Shown one piece after another: positions 41,560-50,888 of a DNA stretch of 64,000 nt. The notes beneath the pieces were generated by a model, which saw only the letters and a list, made by a program, of their open reading frames with translations, made no database searches and was not told the DNA's origin. This DNA comes from Labrenzia sp. R4_2 (GTDB lineage Bacteria; Pseudomonadota; Alphaproteobacteria; Rhizobiales; Stappiaceae). The DNA is taken from contig NZ_JAGHRJ010000006.1 of NCBI RefSeq assembly GCF_017743865.1, positions 1-64,000 of the forward strand. The letters run 5' to 3'. The position numbers and the translations under genes are program-made. Position 1 is the first letter of the stretch, and each line of letters starts with the position of its first letter.

Positions 41560-42027
41560 ATGCAAATTGCACTGGACAGCTTTGATGTGAAGTTGCTCGC
41601 CGCCCTTCAGGAAAATTCAGCCGCAACCAATGCGGAGATTGGCGAAACAATCGGCCTTTCTGCCAGCCAGGTCTCCCGGCGCCGGCAGAAACTGGAGGAC
41701 AACGGCATCATCCGCCGGTACCGGGCAGCCTTGGATCCCGAAGCCCTGGGCTTTGCCGTGACAGCCTTTGTTGGGGTGACCTTGGGCGCCCACAGCCGGG
41801 AGAACGCCCGAAAATTCCGCAATATGGTCACCGCCATGCCGGAAGTTCAGGAAGCCCATACGCTCACCGGGGATGTCGATTACATGCTGAAAGTGGTCGT
41901 CCGGGATCTGAAAGCCCTCAGCCGGATCGTCAACGACGAGCTTTTGCCGCAAGAAGCGGTCCAGCACGTCAAGTCCTCTATTGCGATGGACACTTTGAAG
42001 GACGACAACTTGTTACCTTTGACATGA
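41560..42027 (+). CDS. Lrp/AsnC-family transcriptional regulator
   Basis: A 155-residue regulator: N-terminal helix-turn-helix (LAALQENSAATNAEIGETIG and LSASQVSRRRQKLEDNGIIR, residues about 10-49) and a RAM effector domain (FVGVTLGAHSRENARKFRNM, VQEAHTLTGDVDYMLKVVV). It is divergent from hppD with a 127-base gap that holds several TGCGT copies, so it most likely senses an aromatic amino acid or its keto acid and controls tyrosine breakdown. The ligand is inferred. Confidence 0.9.
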   Translation: MQIALDSFDVKLLAALQENSAATNAEIGETIGLSASQVSRRRQKLEDNGIIRRYRAALDPEALGFAVTAFVGVTLGAHSRENARKFRNMVTAMPEVQEAHTLTGDVDYMLKVVVRDLKALSRIVNDELLPQEAVQHVKSSIAMDTLKDDNLLPLT

Positions 42028-42163
42028 ATATCGACACGGCGGTCGCCAACCCAAACTGTTTGATGAAAAACCGTCATGAATTCCGGCATAACCTTGCGAC
42101 CGGGCGCAAAAATCCCATCTGAAGAACGATCAATTCGTCCTCGGCGGACATAGGGAGCCAAAC

Positions 42164-42919
42164 ATGTTTGATGCAAAATCCTTGCTGGATCAGTTTTTGG
42201 GTAGCCAGGGCGGCGCCCCCGGCGGGCAAGGCGGCCAATATCCTGGTCAGAACCGGCGTGGCGGATCCGGTGATCTTCTCTCCCAAGGCAAGGATTTTCT
42301 GTCCTCACAAGGTGGCGGCCTGGCGCTTGGCAGCCTTGCCGGTTTGATGCTCGGCTCAAAGTCCGGCCGGAAGATTGGCAAAAAGGCGGTCACTTATGGC
42401 GGTTTGGCGCTGGTCGCAGGTCTTGCCTACAAGGCTTATCAGGGCCATCAGGCCAACAAGCAAAACGCGCCACGTCCGCACTATCCGCAAGACGAGCCGA
42501 TCCCGCTGGAAGCCCCGCGAGGCACCGCCTTCGACCCGGCGCAGCAGCCGGGCGGCGAAAATCAGTTCGCAGTCAACCTTCTCACCGCCATGATTTCAGC
42601 CGCCAAGGCTGACGGCCATATCGACCGGGACGAGCAGGACCGGATCTTTGAAAAGATTGATGAAGCAGGTCTCGACAGCGAAGCCAAGGCGTTCCTGATG
42701 GATGAGCTGCGTTCGCCGCTTGATCTCGACAAGGTCGTTGCCAGCGCCACTTGTCCGGAAACGGCCGCCGAGATCTACGCTGCGTCCCGGCTCGCAATTG
42801 ACCCGGACCATCCGGCGGAAAAAGCCTATCTGCAGATGCTGGCCGCCCGTCTTGGTCTTGAAGAGGGTCTGGTGCAGGAAATCGAAATGGCGGTCCGCGA
42901 AGCTGAGATGGCCGGTTAA
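42164..42919 (+). CDS. TerB-like/DUF533 protein
   Basis: A 251-residue protein in three parts: a Gly/Gln-rich N-terminus (about residues 1-45), a Gly-rich hydrophobic segment (GLALGSLAGLMLGSKSGRKI and GGLALVAGLAYKAYQ) that may insert into membranes, and a C-terminal helical TerB domain (LLTAMISAAKADGHIDRDEQ, then ATCPETAAEIYAASRLAIDP). The Asp/Glu positions of TerB metal binding are visible in ADGHIDRDEQDRI. The family is sometimes linked to tellurite resistance or envelope stress, but this subgroup is uncharacterised. It has its own ribosome site and stands alone. Confidence 0.8.
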   Translation: MFDAKSLLDQFLGSQGGAPGGQGGQYPGQNRRGGSGDLLSQGKDFLSSQGGGLALGSLAGLMLGSKSGRKIGKKAVTYGGLALVAGLAYKAYQGHQANKQNAPRPHYPQDEPIPLEAPRGTAFDPAQQPGGENQFAVNLLTAMISAAKADGHIDRDEQDRIFEKIDEAGLDSEAKAFLMDELRSPLDLDKVVASATCPETAAEIYAASRLAIDPDHPAEKAYLQMLAARLGLEEGLVQEIEMAVREAEMAG

Positions 42920-42952
42920 GACCTTAAGTCGCAGGGGGCTCCGGGGCGTGCT

Positions 42953-43396
42953 TTACGCCCCCGGTTCCCACCCTTCTGGCGCCATTTCAAATCCCTCAAA
43001 CTGAAATCCTGGCGCGACGGTACAGCCGACGAGTGTCCATGCTCCGAGTGAGCGGGCTTGTTGCCAGGCCTCACGCGGCACGATGCCCTGCGGGCGCTCT
43101 CCGCCAGCCAAGTCATTGCCAAGCTGGATCACCTGCTTGTCGTTGCCATCCAAGCTGATGGACAGTTCCAGCGCCGCACCGGCATACCAGTGCCAGGTCT
43201 CCACAGCGTCCACCCTGTGCCAGCGGGACACGACGCATTCCGGCAACAGGAAATAGATCAGCGTGGAGGCCGCACGCCCCTGCGGGTCCGTCACATCATC
43301 GCGAAAGGTTTCTGCATAAAACCCGCCCTCCGGATGCGGCTGCATCTTCAGGAGGTCAACGATGTCGTCGGCGGAAAGAGTTTGATCAACCGGCAT
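42953..43396 (-). CDS. Cupin-domain protein (DUF985)
   Basis: A 147-residue single cupin. It shows the DUF985 pattern HPEGGFYAETFRD near residue 21, STLIYFLLPECVVSRWHRVDAVETWHW near 43 with cupin motif-1 His residues, and GWTLVGCTVAPGFQFEGFEM near the end. The family binds a small sugar-like or metal ligand; no reaction is known for this subgroup. It is convergent with the TerB-like gene. Confidence 0.85.
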   Translation of the reverse strand: MPVDQTLSADDIVDLLKMQPHPEGGFYAETFRDDVTDPQGRAASTLIYFLLPECVVSRWHRVDAVETWHWYAGAALELSISLDGNDKQVIQLGNDLAGGERPQGIVPREAWQQARSLGAWTLVGCTVAPGFQFEGFEMAPEGWEPGA

Positions 43397-43486
43397 ACTT
43401 GTCCCGTGGTCTAAGGCAATTGGAACACCTGAATAACAGGTGTTTCCAATCCGCGCCGGAGATTTATTGGGAGTTGGACAATAATG

Positions 43487-43705
43487 TCAGTGATTCGGTT
43501 TGGACTCGGTGCAAAACGCGATGTCATCGACGGTTTCCCGGAGAGCGGCGACGATTTCTTCGTAGAGCACTTGCATATCGAGGCGGTGGCCACCGCCTTG
43601 GGTGAGTGGAATGGGTTCGGCCTGGCTTGCAATTCTCTGCACCACATCCTGGGCGCGTTGTTCCGGAGTCCGTCCGGATGGGTCTAAAGACCTGTCAGTC
43701 GTCAT
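43487..43705 (-). CDS. Small hypothetical protein (72 residues)
   Basis: A 72-residue acidic protein, MTTDRSLDPSGRTPEQRAQD at the start and AALRETVDDIAFCTE near the end, with no signal peptide and two amphipathic helices likely (AQDVVQRIASQAEPI and MQVLYEEIVAALRETVDDI). A purine-rich AAGGGG lies before its ATG. No family is recognised. It is kept because of the coherent helix pattern and ribosome site; it sits in the gap between the cupin gene and gloB. Confidence 0.5.
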   Translation of the reverse strand: MTTDRSLDPSGRTPEQRAQDVVQRIASQAEPIPLTQGGGHRLDMQVLYEEIVAALRETVDDIAFCTESKPNH

Positions 43706-43845
43706 GGTTTCTGCCCCTTACAGGATCATAACGACTTGGATATAGGAGCGGTTGGCCTGCGTTTTTAGCGGTCCAGTCAAAGTTTCTTGATCGAGCCGCA
43801 CCATCAGGCGGGTGGTGAATGCAGCGTCAAGACAATGCACCACGA

Positions 43846-44628
43846 TCAGGCATTGTCTTTGCGCGTACGGATTTCAGTGAACACAGCCTCTGCCGGCTGC
43901 CCCGCCATGCCCAGCGCGTCCGCGACCGACGCTTCACCTGCGCGAAGAAACGGGTTGGTTGCCTTTTCCGCTGCCATTGTTGTCGGGAGTGTTGGCTTGC
44001 CCAGAGCGCGGATGTCGGCAATTTCCTTCGCACGCGCCTGCAAGGCTTCATTGCCCGGCTCGATGGTCAAGGCAAACTTAGCATTGGCCTCGGTGTATTC
44101 ATGTCCGCAGTAGATCGTGGTGTCGTCCGGCAGCCGGTGCATAAGATGAGACAGCGAGGCCCACATCATCTTCTTGTCGCCTTCAAACACCCGGCCGCAC
44201 CCCAGCGCAAACAGTGTATCGCCGGTATGGGCAACCTTGATTGAGGGAATGTACCAGGAAATCTGATCCAGCGTGTGGCCAGGCGTTGCAATGGCCTTGA
44301 CCTCATAAGGCCCGCACAAGACATCATCGCCGTCCTCGACGGTCCGGTCGAGCTCGGAGATCTTTTGACGTGACCGCTCTGGACCGATCACCACCGCACC
44401 GGTTTTGGTCTTCAACTCTCCCAGCCCCTGCACGTGATCCCAATGATGGTGGGTGATCAGGATATGGCTGAGTTTCCAGCCGGTTTCCGTCAAGGCCGCC
44501 TCATAGGCTGCCGCATCCGGCACATCGACCGCCACGGTCGTGCCGCTCTCGCGGTCATGTATGAGGACACCAAAATTGTCGTCCAGGCAGGCAAACTGAT
44601 GAATTTCGGTGGTGTCGCTTAAAGACAT
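43846..44628 (-). CDS. gloB: Hydroxyacylglutathione hydrolase (glyoxalase II)
   Basis: A 260-residue metallo-beta-lactamase-fold hydrolase: metal motif ITHHHWDHVQGLGEL near residue 57, TPGHTLDQISWYI near 115, HTGDTLFALGCGRVFEGD near 135 and YCGHEYTEANAKFA near 172, then the C-terminal helical domain. It cleaves S-D-lactoylglutathione to lactate and glutathione, completing methylglyoxal detoxification. The ATG at 44628 has GAGGAG just upstream; an ATG 129 bases earlier gives a non-conserved extension. Divergent from a methyltransferase gene, an arrangement common in alphaproteobacteria. Confidence 0.93.
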   Translation of the reverse strand: MSLSDTTEIHQFACLDDNFGVLIHDRESGTTVAVDVPDAAAYEAALTETGWKLSHILITHHHWDHVQGLGELKTKTGAVVIGPERSRQKISELDRTVEDGDDVLCGPYEVKAIATPGHTLDQISWYIPSIKVAHTGDTLFALGCGRVFEGDKKMMWASLSHLMHRLPDDTTIYCGHEYTEANAKFALTIEPGNEALQARAKEIADIRALGKPTLPTTMAAEKATNPFLRAGEASVADALGMAGQPAEAVFTEIRTRKDNA

Positions 44629-44788
44629 GAGAAGCTCCTCGGCCGGGGATCGGAATGCGCGCCACAGTGGCAAAGACCGGCGCTGCGGGCAAGCCATTGA
44701 GGTGTATCCGCTTTGCGGGATTTCAAGTCTTGCGCTCCACAACAGTTCCCTGTTCAATCGCCGTCCGAGCTTCCATCAGGCGAATTTT

Positions 44789-45556
44789 ATGTATCTCGAC
44801 GTCGTTCATTTGCGGGCCTTTTATGATCTTCCACTTGGGCAGTTGCTGCGAGGCTTGATCGGCGCCCCAGTCGCGCAGATGTGGCCGGATATTCAAGGGC
44901 AAAGCCTATTGGGTCTCGGGTATGCCGGTCCGTTCATGCGCCGGTATCATGGATCGGCCGAACGGGTGATCTCCGCCATGCCCGCCCCCCAAGGCGCCAT
45001 CCACTGGCCGCGGGAACATGCCAATTCCTGCGCCTTGGTCGAAGATGAGGCTTTGCCGTTTTCCGACGCGACATTCGACCGGATCATGCTGGTGCACGCG
45101 CTCGATCATTGCTCCGATCCATCCGCAATGCTTCGTGAGGTATGGCGCGTGCTCGCCCCGGGCGGCCGCGTCATCGTTGTTGTGCCCAACCGGCGCGGTT
45201 TGTGGGCCCGCTCGGAACTCTCCCCATTCGGCTATGGCCGGCCGTATTCGGGAAGCCAGCTGAAGGAACTCATGAAGAATTGCCAGTTCAATGTCCTGAG
45301 CGATTCTGAAGCCCTTTTCATGCCGCCATCGCGGGCGGTCAGCATCCAGCGGACAGCGCGGACCTGGGAGAACCTTGGGCGCCGTTTCTGGCCGGCATTC
45401 GCCGGAATCCTCATTCTGGAAGCGGAAAAGCTGGTGTTCCGCAGTTTGCCAGTAGATGGCAAGAAGAGCCGCCTCCGGGTTCTGCGCCCCGTGTTCATTC
45501 CAGATGGCGCGGCGACCGGGCTGAAGCCAGTGCGCCGGGAACGGTCGGAGCAGTAG
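44789..45556 (+). CDS. Class I SAM-dependent methyltransferase
   Basis: A 255-residue methyltransferase. SAM motif I is a variant (SLLGLGYAGPFMRRY near residue 39); the later motifs are EDEALPFSDATFDRIMLVHA near 86, DHCSDPSAMLREVWRVLAPGG near 107 and RVIVVVPNRRGLWARSE. This gene is regularly divergent from gloB in alphaproteobacteria, but its substrate is not known. The ATG at 44789 (MYLDVVHLRAFYDLPLG) is the conserved start; longer frames run back into gloB's promoter. Confidence 0.85.
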   Translation: MYLDVVHLRAFYDLPLGQLLRGLIGAPVAQMWPDIQGQSLLGLGYAGPFMRRYHGSAERVISAMPAPQGAIHWPREHANSCALVEDEALPFSDATFDRIMLVHALDHCSDPSAMLREVWRVLAPGGRVIVVVPNRRGLWARSELSPFGYGRPYSGSQLKELMKNCQFNVLSDSEALFMPPSRAVSIQRTARTWENLGRRFWPAFAGILILEAEKLVFRSLPVDGKKSRLRVLRPVFIPDGAATGLKPVRRERSEQ

Positions 45557-45644
45557 CGCCAGGTCCGAAATTCTTTTGCCTTTTTGCGACCGGATACATA
45601 TGACTAGGCCGCGCCTGCACACGCTTGTTTTGAGGAATTTTTGA

Positions 45645-46517
45645 ATGACCCGGAGCCCGGAGAACGGCGCATCAATCGATACCGCCCGCGCCCGTCTCGC
45701 TGAAATCGATGCGCGCATTCACGATGCGCTGGTGGAACGTTACCAAACAGAGACCGATCTCGCCGCTCTGCACGAGGGCGCAGACACCTCCTCCCGAACC
45801 CCAGACTTTGACCGTGACACCGACCTGATCCGGTCATTGGCAGAGCTCAATCAAGGCGCATTGCCGTTGGTTGCCCTTGAAGAAATCTGGCGCGCAATCC
45901 TCTCAACAAGCTTAAACCCGCCCGCTGGGTCCGCGGTCCATCTGGACGGCAGCGCTGATCTCGTGGGCATGCTGGATCTTGCCCGTTATTATTTCGGGTT
46001 TTCGGCGGACCTTGTGCCGGGAAGCGATGCCGCGGATGTTGCCGGTGCTGTGAGCGATGCCGTCTCAGACATCGGACTTGTGGCCTTGACCGACCGGGCG
46101 GATCTGCCCTGGTGGCGCGGGTTGAATGAAAGCGGTGCTCAGATCCGGGCGCGCTTGCCCCTCGTTCTTGTTGATGAACGACCGGCAGATTTGCCGGCGC
46201 TGGTTCTTGCCAAATCCGACAGGATCATCGACAAGCCGGAAATTGCGGTTTATGACGCGCGTTGGTCTGACCGTTTGCCAGGCAAATTGATGGACCAGGG
46301 GATCGAAGTTCTGAGCTTCTACCGCTCGGCAACCGGCGTGGATGCACTGCTTGCCGTTTCCGGCGATCTGCCGGAAGACGCTGTCCTGGCAGCTTGCCTG
46401 GAAGCAGGCGCCGCACCAGACGTATTGAGAGCAGTTGGTGGTTATGCAGCGCCAATTGACGGGGCCAGCGATCCAGATGATGTGTTTGACCCTGCAGATG
46501 CAGGGGACTTGGGATGA
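45645..46517 (+). CDS. Chorismate mutase with a degenerate C-terminal domain
   Basis: A 290-residue protein. Residues about 10-90 form an AroQ-type helical chorismate mutase ([20 protein letters not shown], then [15 protein letters not shown] and [15 protein letters not shown]). Residues 100-290 look like a shrunken prephenate-dehydratase/ligand-binding region but lack clear catalytic Thr-Arg-Phe motifs. Chorismate mutase turns chorismate into prephenate, used by the tyrC gene two places downstream. Its TGA overlaps the hisC ATG by four bases (ATGA), so translation is coupled and the three genes make a phenylalanine/tyrosine unit. Confidence 0.8.
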   Translation: MTRSPENGASIDTARARLAEIDARIHDALVERYQTETDLAALHEGADTSSRTPDFDRDTDLIRSLAELNQGALPLVALEEIWRAILSTSLNPPAGSAVHLDGSADLVGMLDLARYYFGFSADLVPGSDAADVAGAVSDAVSDIGLVALTDRADLPWWRGLNESGAQIRARLPLVLVDERPADLPALVLAKSDRIIDKPEIAVYDARWSDRLPGKLMDQGIEVLSFYRSATGVDALLAVSGDLPEDAVLAACLEAGAAPDVLRAVGGYAAPIDGASDPDDVFDPADAGDLG

Positions 46518-47656
46518 ATGACATGACGATTGCAGTGACTGAAGTCGATCATACGGCCGTTCAGAGCCGCCCGCAGCCGAAACAAGGCGTGTTGGATATT
46601 GCCCCCTATGTGCCGGGCAAATCCAAGGGCTCTCATGGCAAGACACTTCATAAACTCTCGTCAAATGAAACACCGCTTGGTTTCAGCGACGCGGTGTCCG
46701 CAGCAATCGAAGGCGTTGCAAAGTCCTTAGAGCTTTATCCTGACGGCGGGGCGACCGAATTGCGGGCCGCTATCGGAGATGTTTACGGCCTCAATCCGGA
46801 TCGCATCATTTGCGGCGCAGGATCGGATGAAATCCTGAGCATGCTCGCCAACACCTATCTCGATGAAGGTGATGAGGCGATCTATTCGGAGCACGGGTTC
46901 CTCGTTTACGAGATCGCCATCCGCGCCGCTGGGGCAACACCGGTCGTTGCGCCGGAAAAAGATTTCACCACCGATGTGGACGCGATCCTGGAACGGGTGA
47001 CCGACAAGACAAAGATGGTTTTCCTGGCCAATCCGAACAATCCGACCGGCACCTACATCCCGTTTGAAGAAGTCAAGCGCCTGCATCAGGCTCTGCCGCC
47101 GCATGTTCTGCTCGTGCTAGATGCCGCTTATGGCGAATATGTCCGCCGGAACGATTACGAGAGCGGGATCGAGCTGGCCGCGACTGCCGACAACGTTGTC
47201 ATGACCCGGACCTTTTCGAAGATCTATGGCCTTGCCAATCTGCGTCTTGGTTGGGGCTTCGGCCCGGCACACGTGATTGATGCCATGAACCGCATCCGCG
47301 GGCCGTTCAACGTCTCCGGTGTTGCGATTGCAGCAGGCGCCGCGGCTGTCCGTGACCGGTCCTTCGTAACCGCATCGGTTGAACACAACGAAAAATGGCT
47401 GCCGTGGGTGACGTCCGAATTGGAAAAACTCGGTCTGACCGTCACTCCAAGTGTTGGCAATTTCGTTCTGGTCCATTTCCCGGACGTTGATGGCAAACGG
47501 GCAACAGATGCGGATGCCTATCTTCTGGAGCGCGGCTGTGTTCTGCGCTTGGTGGGCAATTACGGCCTGCCGAACGCAATTCGCATGACCATTGGCAGCG
47601 AAGAGGCCAACCGCACAGTGGTTGCGCACCTGAAGGATTTTCTGGCGCAAGCCTAA
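46514..47656 (+). CDS. hisC: Histidinol-phosphate/aromatic aminotransferase (HisC family)
   Basis: A 380-residue fold-type I aminotransferase: [15 protein letters not shown] near residue 48, [21 protein letters not shown] near 95, [14 protein letters not shown] near 173, the PLP lysine in [20 protein letters not shown] near 232-251. In this position, between chorismate mutase and prephenate dehydrogenase, it probably transaminates prephenate or arogenate-type substrates as well as or instead of histidinol phosphate. Starts inside the preceding gene's stop. Confidence 0.9.
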   Translation: MNDMTIAVTEVDHTAVQSRPQPKQGVLDIAPYVPGKSKGSHGKTLHKLSSNETPLGFSDAVSAAIEGVAKSLELYPDGGATELRAAIGDVYGLNPDRIICGAGSDEILSMLANTYLDEGDEAIYSEHGFLVYEIAIRAAGATPVVAPEKDFTTDVDAILERVTDKTKMVFLANPNNPTGTYIPFEEVKRLHQALPPHVLLVLDAAYGEYVRRNDYESGIELAATADNVVMTRTFSKIYGLANLRLGWGFGPAHVIDAMNRIRGPFNVSGVAIAAGAAAVRDRSFVTASVEHNEKWLPWVTSELEKLGLTVTPSVGNFVLVHFPDVDGKRATDADAYLLERGCVLRLVGNYGLPNAIRMTIGSEEANRTVVAHLKDFLAQA

Positions 47657-47670
47657 AATAAAAAGACCTT

Positions 47671-48594
47671 ATGACCAACGCCCCCATTTTTGAGCGCATG
47701 GCCCTGATCGGGATTGGCCTGATCGGGTCGTCCCTTGCCCAGGCCGCCCGCCAGCGCGGCCTTGTGAAAGAAATCTCCATCTCCACCCGCTCCGAAGCAA
47801 CGCTTCGGCGGGCTGAGGAGTTGGGGCTTGGCGACAGCTATTCGGTCGATGCCGCTGTTGCGGTCGAAGGGGCAGATCTTGTCATCCTCTGCGTGCCGGT
47901 TGGGGCAAATGAAGCGATCGCAAAGTGGATTGCTCCCGCCTTGAAAAAGGGGGCAATCCTGACAGACGCCGGCTCGACCAAAGGGTCCGTTGTCGAGCAG
48001 GTCGCGCCGCATGTGCCGGAAGGTGTGCATTTCATCCCGGGCCATCCGATCGCGGGTACCGAACAGTCCGGACCGGACGCTGGCTTTCCAACCCTGTTTG
48101 ATCAGCGCTGGTGCATTCTGACACCGCCGGAAAACACTGACCCGGACGCGCTGGAAAAGCTGAAGGCGTTTTGGCAGGGCTGCGGTTCTGATGTCGATCT
48201 GATGGATCCCAAGCACCACGACCTCGTGCTAGCGATCGTGTCTCACCTGCCGCATGTCATTGCCTACAACATCGTAGGCACAGCCGACGATCTGGAAGCG
48301 GTCACGAAGTCGGAGGTGATTAAGTATTCGGCCTCTGGTTTCCGGGACTTCACCCGTCTTGCAGCGTCTGACCCGACCATGTGGCGGGATGTGTGTCTGA
48401 ACAACAAGGACGCAATTCTAGAAATGCTGGCACGGTTTTCAGAAGACCTGTCAGCCCTGCAAAGGGCCATCCGCTGGGGCGACGGCGACAAATTGTTCGA
48501 TATGTTTGAGCGAACCCGCAGCATCCGCCGCTCGATCATCGAGGCAGGTCAGGAAACCGATGCACCAGACTTCGGCCGCCACTCGGGCGACTGA
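47671..48594 (+). CDS. tyrC: Prephenate/arogenate dehydrogenase (TyrA/TyrC type)
   Basis: A 307-residue NAD(P)-dependent dehydrogenase: dinucleotide motif LIGIGLIGSSLAQAARQRGL near residue 12, DLVILCVPVGANEAIAKW near 68, TDAGSTKGSVVEQ near 103 and HFIPGHPIAGTEQSGPDAG near 123 with the catalytic His. It oxidatively decarboxylates prephenate or arogenate to the tyrosine precursor. No ACT or mutase domain is fused; the mutase is the separate gene two places upstream. Convergent with ispA. Confidence 0.92.
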   Translation: MTNAPIFERMALIGIGLIGSSLAQAARQRGLVKEISISTRSEATLRRAEELGLGDSYSVDAAVAVEGADLVILCVPVGANEAIAKWIAPALKKGAILTDAGSTKGSVVEQVAPHVPEGVHFIPGHPIAGTEQSGPDAGFPTLFDQRWCILTPPENTDPDALEKLKAFWQGCGSDVDLMDPKHHDLVLAIVSHLPHVIAYNIVGTADDLEAVTKSEVIKYSASGFRDFTRLAASDPTMWRDVCLNNKDAILEMLARFSEDLSALQRAIRWGDGDKLFDMFERTRSIRRSIIEAGQETDAPDFGRHSGD

Positions 48595-48617
48595 CTGGGC
48601 TTTAGGATCAGGACCCA

Positions 48618-49523
48618 TTAATTAGAGCGCGTGACGATGTAGTCCGCCAATGCGTTAAGCGCAGTGGCCTTGTTCCCATAAGGCGCCATCAGACCATGGG
48701 CTTCCTCAAGAAGCGCCTGCAGCTCTGCACGGGTCTTCTCTATGCCCATAAGGCCGACAAGCGTTGCCTTTCCCGCTTCTGCGTCCTTGCCCGTTGCCTT
48801 GCCCATGGCTTCAGGACTTGCTTCAACGTCAAGAAGATCATCTGCCAGCTGAAAGGCGAGGCCGATAATTTCTCCAAAACGGGTCAAGCGGTCCACATCG
48901 ACATCTGAAGCATCGCCCAAAATGGCGCCCGCACGGCAGGCATAGCGCAAAAGCGCACCGGTCTTCATCGATTGAAGGTGCCGGATCTCAGCTTCGGACC
49001 GGTCCCTGTGCTCCGATTCCAAATCCAGCATCTGCCCCCCGGCCATACCGCCAATGCCGGACGCCCGCGCAAGCTCGCGGGATAATCTCAGCCGGGTTCC
49101 TGCCTCCGGATGCACCGCCTCATTGGTGATGACATCAAAAGCCAGCGTCAAAAGCGCATCGCCTGCAAGAATGGCGGTCGCATCGTCATAGGCCTTGTGC
49201 ACCGTCGGCTGGCCACGGCGCAGATCATCATCATCCATGGCTGGCAGGTCATCATGCACCAGCGAGTAACAATGGATGAGTTCCAGGGCACAACCCGCTT
49301 GCACCACCCCGTCATCCGCCCGGCCGAAAAGCCCTGCCACATCCATAACCAGCACCGGGCGCAGACGTTTGCCGCCGTTAAGCGCCCCGTGACGCATGGC
49401 ATTGATCAACCGCTCCGGACGGGAAATTTCGCCATCGCTCGGGCGGTTCTCAAGCAGGCTGGTAAGAGCCGTCTCGATGCGTCCGGCCTGCGCCGCCAGG
49501 TGGGATTTCAGGTCAAATGTCAC
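48618..49523 (-). CDS. ispA: Polyprenyl (farnesyl/geranyl) diphosphate synthase
   Basis: A 301-residue trans-prenyltransferase: GGKRLRPVLVMDVAGLFG near residue 51, first Asp-rich motif VHDDLPAMDDDDLRRGQPT near 92-110 (DDxxxxD), and second Asp-rich motif AFQLADDLLDVEASPEAMGK near 228. The length and first motif fit the short-chain farnesyl/geranylgeranyl type, feeding ubiquinone and undecaprenyl synthesis. GTG start with GGGAG ahead. It is convergent with tyrC and divergent from cfa. Confidence 0.9.
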   Translation of the reverse strand: MTFDLKSHLAAQAGRIETALTSLLENRPSDGEISRPERLINAMRHGALNGGKRLRPVLVMDVAGLFGRADDGVVQAGCALELIHCYSLVHDDLPAMDDDDLRRGQPTVHKAYDDATAILAGDALLTLAFDVITNEAVHPEAGTRLRLSRELARASGIGGMAGGQMLDLESEHRDRSEAEIRHLQSMKTGALLRYACRAGAILGDASDVDVDRLTRFGEIIGLAFQLADDLLDVEASPEAMGKATGKDAEAGKATLVGLMGIEKTRAELQALLEEAHGLMAPYGNKATALNALADYIVTRSN

Positions 49524-49667
49524 ACAAGGGCTCCCGAGCCGGGTTTACAGTCTTTGCCAATGGGGTTTCCCTGAAGCGAAATCACTGTATCGTCAAGGCT
49601 TGTCATTGGAATTAGTCCGCTTTTGCCTACCCGCCGCACCGGCTGCAATCCCTTGGAGAATTGACAT

Positions 49668-50888
49668 ATGAAATTGCTGTCCAGCTTGCTCCGCACCTTC
49701 ATCAAGAACGGACGGATGCGCGTTTATGATGTGTCCGGTGCGTTGCATGAATTCGGATCCGGCGAGAACGGACCGACTGTTACGATCAGGCTGCATGACA
49801 AGAAGCTTTACACGTCGCTGTTTCTCAATCCGGAGCTGGCAGCAGGCGAAGCCTACATGGACGGCACACTCACCATGGAGGAAGGGTCGACCTGCTACGA
49901 TTTCTTGTTTCTGTTTTCGATCAACCGGGCACCTTTGGGAGCGCATCCGGTCCAGGGGCTGCTTCGCAAGGGCTGGAAGGCTTTCCGCCGCCGCCAGCAA
50001 GCCAACAGCGTCGACAAAGCCAAGAAACAGGCGCGGCATCACTACGATCTCTCAACCGACCTCTACCGCCTGTTTCTCGATGAAGGGATGAATTACTCCT
50101 GCGCCTATTACACAAACCCGGACGACAGCCTTGAGGACGCCCAGACGGCCAAGCTGACCCATTTGGTCGCAAAGCTCGACTTAAAACCGGGCATGGAGGT
50201 CCTGGAAATCGGCGGCGGCTGGGGGTCGCTCGCGATCCAAATGGCGAAGGCCGGCGCCAAGGTCACCTCGCTGAATGTATCGCCTGAGCAGGTAAAGATC
50301 GCCGAGGAACGCGTTCGCGAAGCCGGCGTTGAAGACAAGGTCACGTTTGTCCTCAAGGATTACCGGGAATTTGAAGGCCAGTTCGACCGGGTGATTTCCG
50401 TCGGCATGATGGAGCATGTCGGGATCGGTCACCAGGATGAGTATTTCGCCAAGGTGAAGGACTGCCTGACCGACAACGGCTTTGCCGTGATCCACTCGAT
50501 CGGCCGCATGACCCCGCCAGGGACCACCGGTCCGTTCTTCCGCAAGTACATTTTCCCCGGCGGCTATGTGCCGGCGCTCTCGGAAGTCTTTGCATCGACC
50601 GAACGCCTTGGGCTATGGGTGTGCGACGCAGAAATCCTGCGCTTGCACTACTATTACACCTGCCGGGATTGGCGGGTGCGGTTCCTGGACAAATGGCAGG
50701 AAGCAGCCGATCTTTACGACGAACGCTTCTGCCGGATGTGGGAATTCTATCTGTGTGCGGCGGAGCTCGGGTTCCTGCACGGGTCGAACATGGTGATGCA
50801 GTTGCTTTTGTCGAAAGAGCGCGACGCCGTGCCGATCATCCGGGACTTTATCGTCGACAACGAACGGGAAATGAATGCCACGGGCTGA
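49668..50888 (+). CDS. cfa: Cyclopropane-fatty-acyl-phospholipid synthase family protein
   Basis: A 406-residue methyltransferase. The N-terminal lipid-binding part precedes YDLSTDLYRLFLDEGMNYSC near residue 126 (CFA signature); the SAM site is VLEIGGGWGSLAIQMAKAG near 178, then ISVGMMEHVGIGHQDEYFAK near 243 with the bicarbonate-binding Glu, and a late Tyr-rich part EILRLHYYYTCRDWRVRF. It adds a methylene bridge to unsaturated acyl chains of membrane lipids. Its 3' end overlaps mtgA by 14 bases, so the two are coupled. Confidence 0.92.
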   Translation: MKLLSSLLRTFIKNGRMRVYDVSGALHEFGSGENGPTVTIRLHDKKLYTSLFLNPELAAGEAYMDGTLTMEEGSTCYDFLFLFSINRAPLGAHPVQGLLRKGWKAFRRRQQANSVDKAKKQARHHYDLSTDLYRLFLDEGMNYSCAYYTNPDDSLEDAQTAKLTHLVAKLDLKPGMEVLEIGGGWGSLAIQMAKAGAKVTSLNVSPEQVKIAEERVREAGVEDKVTFVLKDYREFEGQFDRVISVGMMEHVGIGHQDEYFAKVKDCLTDNGFAVIHSIGRMTPPGTTGPFFRKYIFPGGYVPALSEVFASTERLGLWVCDAEILRLHYYYTCRDWRVRFLDKWQEAADLYDERFCRMWEFYLCAAELGFLHGSNMVMQLLLSKERDAVPIIRDFIVDNEREMNATG

